Shown here: positions 16,229-25,300 of the stretch, one piece after another | Layout: each line of letters opens with the position of its first letter | Position numbering within the stretch: position 1 is the first letter of the stretch | Source of the DNA: Lysobacterales bacterium | GTDB lineage: Bacteria; Pseudomonadota; Gammaproteobacteria; Xanthomonadales; SZUA-38 | DNA: 34,700 nt | NCBI GenBank assembly: GCA_030065125.1 | Contig: JASJDM010000079.1 | Location: 1 to 34,700, forward strand | Direction: 5' to 3' | Notes under the pieces: generated by a model | What the model was told of the DNA's origin: nothing | What the model saw: only the letters and a program-made list of their open reading frames with translations | Database searches by the model: none | Made by a program: the position numbers and the translations under genes

Positions 16229-16486
16229 TCAGTCTTCGTGTACGTCGTACTCGCGATCCAGCTTGTTCATCATCGTCGCGTAGACGGCAATGAGGATCAG
16301 GAATACGTAAATGGAACCCTGCTGGGCCCACCAGAACCCGAGCTTGAAGCCGAAAAACTGAATCGCGTCCAGCTGTTCCTTCAGCAGGATGCCGAAGCCG
16401 TAGGACACGACGAACCAGATTGCCAGCAGAATGGTTACCAGCTTGATATTGGCCTTCCAATAGGCCTGTCGTTGTGCGTCTTTCAT
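16229..16486 (-). CDS. DUF4212 small membrane protein (symporter small subunit)
   Basis: An 85-residue protein with two transmembrane helices (about 15-37 and 48-70) and the family start pattern QRQAYWKANIKL. DUF4212 proteins are encoded immediately upstream of VC_2705-type symporters and are regarded as their small subunit. I chose the start at 16486 because GGAGG lies 9 bases upstream and the family begins there. The in-frame ATG at 16519 would add 11 residues not typical of the family and would place the Shine-Dalgarno inside the gene. It begins the operon; its promoter must lie in 16487-16833. Confidence 0.9.
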   Translation of the reverse strand: MKDAQRQAYWKANIKLVTILLAIWFVVSYGFGILLKEQLDAIQFFGFKLGFWWAQQGSIYVFLILIAVYATMMNKLDREYDVHED

Positions 16487-16833
16487 GAGCCAGTCCCTCC
16501 TCGAAAAGATGTTGCCCACCAGCGGGGCGCATGGCGAGGCTCAATCTAGCAAAGGGAGCATGGGCAAAATCCTCGACTTTGGTCGAATGCCGGACTCAGC
16601 CGGGACTGAGCCGAGGCAAGCAAAATCGAGACTTCTCTACATATTTCATGAACTTACTCAGGTTCCGCAGAAAATTTTCAGACGCCACTCCCACTCAGGT
16701 CAGCCCGTTAGACCATGGTATTAGCTGGGCCCATCAAGCTGTGGAAAATCCGGCGGAGATTCGAATTGCTGGCAAGGTTTGTCCACGCGTTCCGTTTGCC
16801 CGTATATAGACCGTGACGATGGAGATGACCACC
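16487..16833. other. Divergent spacer between DUF4212 operon and LamG-metzincin gene
   Basis: About 345 bases without a gene. It holds a small stem-loop CGAC-TTTG-GTCG (about 16583-16594) and an inverted repeat CTCAG/CTGAG (within about 16590-16615), possible leader or operator structures for the - strand operon. The promoter for the + strand gene is at its right edge. I could not identify the - strand promoter with confidence. Confidence 0.5.
16779..16808 (+). promoter_or_regulatory. Candidate sigma-70 promoter of the LamG-metzincin gene
   Basis: TTGTCC (16779-16784) and TATATA (16803-16808) are separated by 18 bases. Transcription would start near 16815, so translation should begin at ATG 16834 (GGAG at 16821-16824) rather than at the upstream GTG 16813. 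Confidence 0.5.
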
Positions 16834-19800
16834 ATGTGGATCAGACTGTTAATTGCGGCCTCCGTGGCTTTGCTGTCAAGCGCACATGCGTCGCAGGGAT
16901 CCTTGCTGCTCAACGCAGCAACCGAGCGCATCGTGGTGGCTCATGACATTGCCCTGAATCCACCCGATGAAATCACCATTGAAGGCTGGATTCGACTGAC
17001 TTCCACTTCGGGCTGCCATACGCTGGTCGGCAAAAATTATCGGACCGGATACTACCTAGGTACCTGTGATTCAAGAATGCAGAGCATGGTCGCCGGGGCA
17101 TCCACAACCCGCTTCAGTACGGTTGACCTGTTCCCCGGTGAATGGGCCCACATCGCGATGACCTATGACGGGACGGAGCGGGTCCATTACTTCAATGGCG
17201 TCGAAATCCTGCGAGAATTTCTTTCGGTGGCGATGCCGGCCAACAGCCAGGCGCTTGGTATTGGTGGCGAGGGCGAATCGCCGACCTTCCCTTCAGAGGT
17301 CTATTCGCTCAACGGCCGGATTTCCGAGGTTCGCCTGTGGAGCTACGCGCGATCCCAGGCCCAGATTCAGCGCAGCATGATCGAACAGATCACCGAGGAG
17401 CTACCCGGACTGATTGCCGTCTGGCCCCTTGAGAACGGGTCTCAAGATCGTTTCGGCCGCTTCCAAAGCACGCTTGAAAAGGGCGCCGCTTATTCTGCCC
17501 TTGGATCACCAGCGGTCCCTTTCGATCCGTTCCGAATTCGCCGGGTATTCTCCAAGCCCGTGGTCGATGGGGACTGCAGCGCGTCCGAATATGATTCATC
17601 GATATCCGTGCCTGCCTGGTATGAATCCAGCGACCTGCCCGCGTTTGACTACAATCCGCTGCCAATCCATCTGGGTGCCGACAACGACTTTTTTTATATC
17701 TGTTTTCCCAAGCGCATCCAGGTGGACTCACGGGAGTTCGATATCAGGCTGGATCGCGATAACGACAGGACTTTCAGGCCTGACGCGGACGACCTGCGAT
17801 TTACCCTGCAGGCAGACAATTCCCTGCAGTCACACGAAGGCACGGAAGCGGCGTTTGGCTCCTGGGTGACAATTCCCGATGTCCCGGGTGTTAAGGCAAC
17901 GCGGCTCGTGGCGAGTGAGTTTTATGACCATGCGGAATTCAAGATCCCGCGATCCCTGCTGCCTTCTCCCAATGCAGTGTTCGGGCTGTCCGTCGAACAT
18001 GTTTACAGGGTCAGCACGTTTGCCCGACACAGCGGTTGGCCGGCCGATTATGGCGACGCAAGCCCGAGAGCATGGCAACCGGTAACCATCGATCTTTCCG
18101 ACCCGCCCCGGGCAGACTCCCGGAATCCATCGTTGTACCTCTACTCGTTCCGGGATTCGGTGTTTCCGGGCGGGTCTTTCTCCGTCACTGTGAATGGCAC
18201 AGATGACGTCGACATGGAGCTCATTGAGATTTTTGTTGACGGTGTCCTGGTGGAGTCCTGTGACTATCCAGGGATGTCCGATACCAGCGCGTGGTGCAAT
18301 CACAATGGCAGCTACGCCAACGGACTGCATACCGTGACTGTGCGAGGCCTTGACCACACAGGGCGGTTTGCCGAACGCGCTCCTCGACAGTTTCGAGTGC
18401 AGGTCGACGGCGATGCCCCATCTCTGATCATCCGCGCTGACCCGGCCCAACCGGCAATTGGTGAGCCATTTACCATCACGGCAACAGCCAGTGATGCCTC
18501 GGGCATCGATCGAATCAGGATCAATGAAGTGCTCGGCCTTCACTTCCCAAGCCATCTCGACTGCAGCTTTCCAGCGGGCGCCGAAACGCAAAGCTGCGAC
18601 TGGACTATTACGGCAATGCCGTCCACCCGGCATTTGCGCTTTCGCGCCCTGGCCTGGGATCAGGACGGCTACATGGCGGACACCACTGATCTGTACGTCC
18701 TGATCGGAAACACGGGGACCGACACGGACCGGGATGGCATTGCCGATCGCGTAGAGGTCACGATGTGTACGGATCCGGAGAATCCAGATACCGACTACGA
18801 CAGCATTTCCGATCTGTGGGAGGCCATTGGGGTGCACTTTGCCGATGGCTCGCTGCTGCCGCTGCACGACTACGGCGTCAACCCCTGTGCGAGAGACACC
18901 CTGTTGCAGCTGGATTATGAGGCGCTGGCGCCGGTATCAGAGGCAACCGTTGCCATGATCAAACAGGAAATGCGCGCCCACGGAATCCATGCGTATATCG
19001 AAACCCACGAGAGACCCAATACGACTGCTTTTGAGCAATCGCACCTTGCTGCCCAGGAGGCTGCCTATCAGACCGAGGACGGGGCGTATTACTTCGACCC
19101 GAAGCGCCTGTGGGCATTCAAATACGGATACCAACGGGCTCTTCCGGGGTCAGGTGGCGCCTCCGGGCCCTTTTTTACGACTGATGCATACCGGGGGTCG
19201 ACAGGGTTCTGTTTCGGTGGATCCAGAAACGGAGAATCGTGCAAGGGCGACTTTGAATGTGGTGGGGGAGACTGTGCGGCCGGTTGCTCCGGCGGCTCCC
19301 GGCGGTCTCAATCATGCGGAGCGCGCACTGATTGTCCCGGAGATGACGGCATCTACTTCTCCTGCGACGCTCCCTGCACAACAAATCCTGAGGGTGGTGA
19401 GAATTCGTGCTCACTTTCTCCCGCGTTCTATCTGAACTACCTGGTGTTTCACGAATTCGGACACACGCTGGGTCTCGGACACGGTGGCCGATCGGGGTCC
19501 AGGCTTCCAACGGTGACCGGCGGCTACGTCAATCGCCTGAACGTGCAGGACCATGACAACTACAAGCCACACCATCTGAGCATCATGAACTACAGGTATT
19601 CCTTCGGCATCGAGTGCATGAATCCGCCTCCGGTGATCATCCCGGAGGACTACCGGCTGGAAACCACCGCGCTGTCCACCTTTGCAGCCGTGGCACTGGG
19701 TAACCTGAACGAAAACGAGCTTGACGAATCCTCGGATTCCCTGCTCGCCACGCGCCTGCAGTCCATGGACTGCAGCCACGCCGGCCCAGAGGCGGAGCCC

Positions 19801-20829
19801 ATATTCAAGTATCAATGCCAGGTGGACGACACCGGCGTCGTGGTCATCAGCAACGGCCGCCGGGCGTTGGCCAGCCGCCGGGAAGGCCAGCCCTGGGATT
19901 TCACGCCAGACAACCCCGGCACCGAGGGCATCGACTGGAATTGTAACGGCGTCATCGACAGCAATCGGGTTGCGTCCGATGCTGACGGCCGGGGCGGCCT
20001 GCGTTCGGATCTGGCCGGAACGGGCGAATGGGAATTCATCCCGAACGCTGCGTCCTGCCACGTTGTGTACGCCGGGAGTTGCGGGGAGCCTTCGAAAAGC
20101 TGCTACGTGGGACCCGAAGCCTATCGCGCTGGGATTCCAACCCTGGCAAACGGTCAGCCGCCGCTTGATTGCCGCCGACGTTTTCTCGATACGCGCACCG
20201 GGGACTGCGCATTGCTTCCCGAGTCCGATTTCCCAACGACAACGTGTCCGTTGAAGGATCGAGATTCCGTGTTGGCCAAGAGCCTCACCCTCGCCGGCAT
20301 ACCCCCACTATCCGAAACCGAAGAACAACGGCCACCAGATCCCGCCACCGACATCGAGCTTTGCGACCTGGTGGACAACGACGGCGACGGACAGGTGGAC
20401 GAATACTGTGCTGATTCTGACGGAGACGGCGCGGTCGATCTGTTGGACAACTGTCGCACTGTGGCCAATGCCGACCAGGCTGATCGCGATGGCAACGGCC
20501 TGGGCGACGCCTGTCAGCACCCTGAGGTTCTGGCGGTATCCGCGAGCTTTGACGGCAGCGCAGTGACGGTAGACTGGACGGCAGATTCCACGCCGCGGCG
20601 AGGCTTCGCGGTCTATCGAATCGGCCAGACACTGACAGACCCCGTGCTGCTGGGCAGACGCTATCCCACCACCGAACAAACCACACTGCAGGACTTCGTG
20701 ACCGCTCCTGACAATTACACATACCTGGTCCGGCCGGTGAACCTGGACGGGCGAGAGGGAGAAGCCATGGCAGCACAGGCGCTGGTCGATACAGCAGACT
20801 TTGTTTTTGGCGATTCATTCGAGCAATGA
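16834..20829 (+). CDS. Large secreted LamG-domain metzincin-type metalloprotease with Ca-binding repeats
   Basis: A 1331-residue exported protein. The signal peptide covers about 1-20 (MWIRLLIAASVALLSSAHA). A LamG/concanavalin-like domain follows (about 22-195), then beta-sandwich and Ig-like regions, and a Ca-binding DTDRDGIAD segment (about 630-650). A metzincin-like protease region has HEFGHTLGLGH (H873, E874, H877, H883) and a Met-turn SIMNY (M918). A cysteine-rich stretch (about 790-850) sits just before the zinc helix and has spacing like C-x-GG-x-R-x-G-x-x-C. Near the C-terminus are thrombospondin-3-like DxDGDG repeats with DNC and DAC (about 1183-1230), an FN3-like domain and the tail FVFGDSFEQ. 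It probably acts extracellularly on proteins or polysaccharide-bound substrates. ATG 16834 was chosen for its GGAG at 9 bases. No secretion genes are adjacent. Confidence 0.85.
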   Translation: MWIRLLIAASVALLSSAHASQGSLLLNAATERIVVAHDIALNPPDEITIEGWIRLTSTSGCHTLVGKNYRTGYYLGTCDSRMQSMVAGASTTRFSTVDLFPGEWAHIAMTYDGTERVHYFNGVEILREFLSVAMPANSQALGIGGEGESPTFPSEVYSLNGRISEVRLWSYARSQAQIQRSMIEQITEELPGLIAVWPLENGSQDRFGRFQSTLEKGAAYSALGSPAVPFDPFRIRRVFSKPVVDGDCSASEYDSSISVPAWYESSDLPAFDYNPLPIHLGADNDFFYICFPKRIQVDSREFDIRLDRDNDRTFRPDADDLRFTLQADNSLQSHEGTEAAFGSWVTIPDVPGVKATRLVASEFYDHAEFKIPRSLLPSPNAVFGLSVEHVYRVSTFARHSGWPADYGDASPRAWQPVTIDLSDPPRADSRNPSLYLYSFRDSVFPGGSFSVTVNGTDDVDMELIEIFVDGVLVESCDYPGMSDTSAWCNHNGSYANGLHTVTVRGLDHTGRFAERAPRQFRVQVDGDAPSLIIRADPAQPAIGEPFTITATASDASGIDRIRINEVLGLHFPSHLDCSFPAGAETQSCDWTITAMPSTRHLRFRALAWDQDGYMADTTDLYVLIGNTGTDTDRDGIADRVEVTMCTDPENPDTDYDSISDLWEAIGVHFADGSLLPLHDYGVNPCARDTLLQLDYEALAPVSEATVAMIKQEMRAHGIHAYIETHERPNTTAFEQSHLAAQEAAYQTEDGAYYFDPKRLWAFKYGYQRALPGSGGASGPFFTTDAYRGSTGFCFGGSRNGESCKGDFECGGGDCAAGCSGGSRRSQSCGARTDCPGDDGIYFSCDAPCTTNPEGGENSCSLSPAFYLNYLVFHEFGHTLGLGHGGRSGSRLPTVTGGYVNRLNVQDHDNYKPHHLSIMNYRYSFGIECMNPPPVIIPEDYRLETTALSTFAAVALGNLNENELDESSDSLLATRLQSMDCSHAGPEAEPIFKYQCQVDDTGVVVISNGRRALASRREGQPWDFTPDNPGTEGIDWNCNGVIDSNRVASDADGRGGLRSDLAGTGEWEFIPNAASCHVVYAGSCGEPSKSCYVGPEAYRAGIPTLANGQPPLDCRRRFLDTRTGDCALLPESDFPTTTCPLKDRDSVLAKSLTLAGIPPLSETEEQRPPDPATDIELCDLVDNDGDGQVDEYCADSDGDGAVDLLDNCRTVANADQADRDGNGLGDACQHPEVLAVSASFDGSAVTVDWTADSTPRRGFAVYRIGQTLTDPVLLGRRYPTTEQTTLQDFVTAPDNYTYLVRPVNLDGREGEAMAAQALVDTADFVFGDSFEQ

Positions 20830-20937
20830 GCACCGATGATCCAACCGTTGCCATGCGTGATCAGCCAATGGGGTGTCCAGGTACCGGCAATGGGTGCGTA
20901 GATCGAGATGTAGTCGGGGATATTGAAAAGCGCGGGG

Positions 20938-22206
20938 CTATCCCTGGCCGTAGAGCTGCTCGTTTTCAAATTTCAGCGCCTTCAGCTCTCGGCGCGTCTC
21001 CTTCAGTTCGGCCTTCAGCTTTCCGATGGCCTGGCGTTTGGACTCCAGATCCTGGTTGAGCGTTTCAAACTGTTCGGCCCTGGACTTGATCTTCTCCACC
21101 GACGCGTCCTTCTTGCGCCCTTTCTTGCGAATCTGTTCCACTACGTTGGCTTTGTTCCGCCGTTCCTCCAGCTCCCGCCTGGCCCGCTCCAGTTCCCCAC
21201 CCAGCTGGTCATGGGACGTGGAAAGCGCGGCATGCCGTGACATCAACCCCTCCATCCGACGCTGGGAACCCGCCAGTTCGCTTTGCAGCCGGCTGACCTG
21301 GGCCTGCAGCCGGGTCACTGCTCCGGCCTCTGCTTGCACCCGGTCCTTGCGGGCAATCTGTTGCCGCTGCTCGTCCACCAGCAATTTGAATTTCCGCAGG
21401 CGGTTTTCGGCCGACCTGAGCTGCGCGCCTAATGCATCGACTTTTTGATCCCGCCCCGCAAGTCCTGCATTCGCCTCGTCGACCTGGCGAGTCAGCGATT
21501 CGATTTCGCTCTTGCTTCGGCTCCAAACCTGTTGTGCCGTCTCAGCCGCGGTGGTCAGTTCTTCAATCTGGCTGTCGCGTCGGGAAACCACAGCTTTGGC
21601 GTCCCGCACCTCCCCCGATAGCCTGTCAATTCGAGCTTCGCATTGACCCAGCTGGACGTTGGCGCTGTTGATTTCCGCGATGAGTTTTTCGATCCGCTCG
21701 CCCCGCTGGCTGACCTTTGCGTTGGCTGCGTCGACCTGTTCGGTCAGTTTTTTGACCTTGCTTTCATGCTGATCCAGCTCGGCTCGCGCTCCCAGGACTT
21801 CGTCGCGAAGATCATTGATCTCGCTTTCCTGCTCACCAAGTCTGGCCTTGCCTTGCTTGATCTCGTCCAGGTGTTTCTTGAGTGCCGTGTCCCGCTGAGT
21901 CAGGCGTGATCGCGCTTCGTTCAGATTCTCGAGCTGCGTCTTGAGGACCCGGTCCCGCTTTGCCAGCAGCTCCTGGTGCACGACCAGCTGGCTGCCCGCC
22001 TCGGCCAGGGCATCCCTGGCGTCACCCAGGTCGGATTCCAGTTCACGTCGCTCCCGCTCGGCCGATTTCATTTCGGACTGCCATTCCGCCTGCCGCGCCT
22101 GCAGCATCCGACGACCCCGCATCCAGGCATGCAGCCACCCTGCCGTCAGGCCAACGGCCAGCGCCGCCGCCAGGCCCGGCACATATTGCTGAATCCAATC
22201 CATCAT
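20938..22206 (-). CDS. Membrane-anchored coiled-coil protein with nine 21-residue repeats
   Basis: A 422-residue protein of unknown function. One transmembrane helix near the N-terminus (about 9-29) is followed by an almost continuous coiled coil to the end. Residues 85-273 are nine uninterrupted 21-residue units (three heptads each), for example ESKVKKLTEQVDAANAKVSQ, each with hydrophobic residues at unit positions 4, 7/8, 11 and 18. A second coiled-coil block (about 275-420) is rich in K, R and E. It would sit on the inner membrane with a long rod. It resembles TolA/SMC-like filament proteins only by composition, so no function is assigned. ATG 22206 and 22203 are both possible starts. It is convergent to the metzincin gene. 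Confidence 0.8.
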   Translation of the reverse strand: MMDWIQQYVPGLAAALAVGLTAGWLHAWMRGRRMLQARQAEWQSEMKSAERERRELESDLGDARDALAEAGSQLVVHQELLAKRDRVLKTQLENLNEARSRLTQRDTALKKHLDEIKQGKARLGEQESEINDLRDEVLGARAELDQHESKVKKLTEQVDAANAKVSQRGERIEKLIAEINSANVQLGQCEARIDRLSGEVRDAKAVVSRRDSQIEELTTAAETAQQVWSRSKSEIESLTRQVDEANAGLAGRDQKVDALGAQLRSAENRLRKFKLLVDEQRQQIARKDRVQAEAGAVTRLQAQVSRLQSELAGSQRRMEGLMSRHAALSTSHDQLGGELERARRELEERRNKANVVEQIRKKGRKKDASVEKIKSRAEQFETLNQDLESKRQAIGKLKAELKETRRELKALKFENEQLYGQG

Positions 22207-22227
22207 CCCCTGGAAATCGCGGTCCGG

Positions 22228-22303
22228 CTTTCGGAAGTACCCGATCCTAACCCTAAATTGCCCCGCGGAGTGACGAATAGTTCAAAATTTGCGCTTCCGA
22301 AAG
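22228..22303. promoter_or_regulatory. 10-bp inverted repeat upstream of the coiled-coil gene
   Basis: CTTTCGGAAG (22228-22237) and its exact reverse complement CTTCCGAAAG (22294-22303) are separated by 56 bases. They lie 22-97 bases upstream of the start of the coiled-coil gene. It could be a pair of operator sites or a stem in the leader; no regulator is known. Confidence 0.35.
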
Positions 22304-22397
22304 GTCATTCCGGCACCGAACCCGAATTTTGACCAGGCTTGAGGGACCAGGGGCGAGGCGGGCTCAGCCCTTGGTGTATTTCGCCAACTCCGCCCGC

Positions 22398-25300
22398 TCA
22401 GGGACTCTCGAATCCGTCCGCGAACAGATTGTCGCCCTCTACCACCAGGTTCAGTACCGGAGCTTCGTCGATGTCGCCGGCTGCTACCTGGAGTCCGCCC
22501 AGAAAACCAGGATCAAACTGGTAGCGCGTGACCTCCAGGTCGTAGTCGCCGGGCACCAGGCCCACCAGCGTGTAGCGGCCCTGGGCGTCGGTCACGGCTG
22601 ACGCTTCCTCCGGGGCATCGGCCAGCATGACCAACGCTCCCTGCAGCGGGTTGCCCTGACTGTCTCTGACCACGCCGGTCAGCCCACCCAGGGTGCCCGT
22701 TGGCCACTGGGTCAGGTCATCCCGGTAAGTAGTGGAGACGTTACCGGAGGCGTCCCGATACTGCACGCTGACAGTGCGCAGCGTGGGGACCAGCACCTCG
22801 GGAAAGGTCTGCACCCAGCCATCCTGGTAGCTCTGCCAGGCGCTCCAGTCCCCATCGTCCAGCCGACGGCGATACTCGGTGGTGGCCGGGTTTTCGTTGT
22901 ACAGGGAGTTTTGCACGCGCGCCGCCAGACCGTCCTGTCTCGGCGCCAGATCAGCCACCTGCACCGCTCCAAGCGGGGCTTCAGGATCACTCAGGGCCAT
23001 CCCGAACACCACCGGGCTGGAAGCAGAGGTGGCGCCGTCCGGCGCCACGGCGCGGAAGCGGTACTGATACTCCTGGCCCGTTCTGACGCTAGTGTCCACA
23101 TACCGCCGGCCGCTGCGGCTGGCCAGATCCAGCACGGCAACTGAATCGTAATTCTCGGCGGTAATGATTTTGCCGTCGATGTAGACATCGTCCGTGGCAG
23201 GGACACTGGGCAGCATCAGCGTAATGGCATTGGGGGTCAGCGGCGCCATGGGCTCGTGCTCGCTGAGCTCGGTCAGCACGTAACCGTCCAGCGGTCGCCG
23301 CATGGCGTCATCGCTGTCGTCGAGGGGATTGCGTCCGCGCGCCACTTCGGATCCGTCAATTTCTCCGCCCTGGTCGGTATCCTCCCGGCAGGGGTCGGTA
23401 CCGAGTTCGGACTCCTGGATATTGGGCAGGCCGTCGCCGTCACCGTCGGCAGTGGCATCGTCCAGGTCGCCGTCCAGGCACTCGTGGCGGTCTTCGTAGC
23501 GGTCCAGAAGATTGTCGCCGTCTCGGTCGCCGGAGCCCTGCTGGCGCACGTGCAGCGCCTCGTGCAGAATCAGCCGGCGGCCGTCGTGCAGGCCCACCTC
23601 GAGCAAAAGGTTGTAAGCGCCGAACAGTTCCTCGGTGGCCGCACTGGTACCCTTACCGTCCAGGCTGAAGCCCTTCCATTTGACGGGCCAGCCCTGATAA
23701 AGCGATGCATCTGTCGCCTCCTCCAGCTCCACGCCGAAGGATCGATCCGGCATGCTGGCCGGAGCTGCCCGCCAGATGCTGCCGTCAATGGACTCCACCT
23801 GGATTTCCAGCGTCTCGATGGCGACGGGCTGGCCGCGCTCGGCCACCGTCACACCCAGGCCGATTCGCTGTCCGGCCTGGAAGCCGGTCAGCACTTCGTC
23901 GCCGATTTCCGGCAGCGAAAAGAACCCTGCCGATGCGGTAAGGCCGGTTTCGTTGGCGGTGGACAGGGTCACCTCCACCTGGGCCGGCTGATTACCGCCG
24001 GATGCCACCAGTTCCACCTGCCAGGTGCCCTTGGCCAGGGCGCTCAGGAAGGTGGCATCGGACTGGTTGATCTGCGACTGCACGTCCAGATCGCGACCCG
24101 TCACCAGGGTACCGTCAGGTCGCAGCAACCCAATGGACTGCAGCGGCACGGGCTGGAACAGCGAATTGAACGCCCGCACGGCAATGATCCCCGGGTCGGT
24201 CAGCGCCTCGGCTACCGGAACGTCCACCCGCAGGGTCTGCCCCGGCTCGACCTGGACCGGCTCATCCTGCACCAGCAGGCGACCTTCAATGGTGTCGGCG
24301 ATCTGCGCCAGAGCGCCGTACAGGTCCAGCACGTCGGTTTCCAGCGGCCGCACGTCAGCGTAGCGGAATTCCCCACCCGTGCTGGTGGCGATCTCACTCA
24401 ACAGCTCCTGGTCGGCCAGCGGCCCCAGCGCCACAGTGTGCACCACAATGCCGGCATTGATGACCGTGTCGCGCAGATCCGTCCAGAACGCCCCGTCGTC
24501 TTCGGGTCCGTCCACCACCAGCACCAGATGCTGCGACCGAACCGGCACCCCGTCGGCGGCAAACATGTTGTATCCCGCCTGCACGCCGTCGCCGATGGCG
24601 CTGCCGAAACCGCCGGCGGTGGCCAGATTGTCCAGGGCAACCCGCATGCGGTTTCGCTGGGTGTCATCCGCGGCGGCCAGCGGCAGCAGCACGCTGGCAT
24701 CGTCGTTGGGTTCGGTGCCGTCGCCGCGGAACGATACCAGTCCCAGCTGGGCCGCCCCGGGCAACAGGTCCACGAAATGGCGGCCGGCAACCCGCAGGGC
24801 TTCCAGGCGGGGTCCGTCGGGTGGAACGAGCATGGAAGTGGACATGTCGACAGCCAGAATCACCTCGGTCTCCGGACGCTCGCCGAATATCACGGCGTCC
24901 TCGAACAGTTGGACCGTGCCCCCGACCTCAAGCTGAAGATCCTGGGTGCCGTCACCTCCCGGGTCCGGGGGATGGATCAGGAGTTGATAGCCGGCGCCGT
25001 CCGGAATGGCCGTCAGCACCTGGGCGGGCGTGCCGCCGATGGCGGCGCTGAAGTCCACCGCGGTGAGCCCGGAGACCGGCGCCAGTTGGTTAGGTCCAGT
25101 CTCCGTGGGGAACACCGAAACCTGGATGGCGGCCAATTGACCGCTGGCGCCGCCGTACACGGGCCGACTGCCACCGGTGAGGGGAAAGTCCAGATCCAGT
25201 GTCGTCTGTGGCGACTGGCAGGATACGGTGACGTTGGCAACCCAAAACCCGGCAATGGGGGCCACCACCAGGTAGACTTCGTCATATCGATTTGACGGTT

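Noticed and set aside
23256..25295. Long + strand open frame (679 codons) opposite the CLCA-like gene
   Set aside because: It mirrors the - strand gene, is rich in G, H, Q and R without any domain, and has no start signal. The - strand frame has clear domains, a signal peptide and an AGGAGG site. It is a GC-rich shadow.
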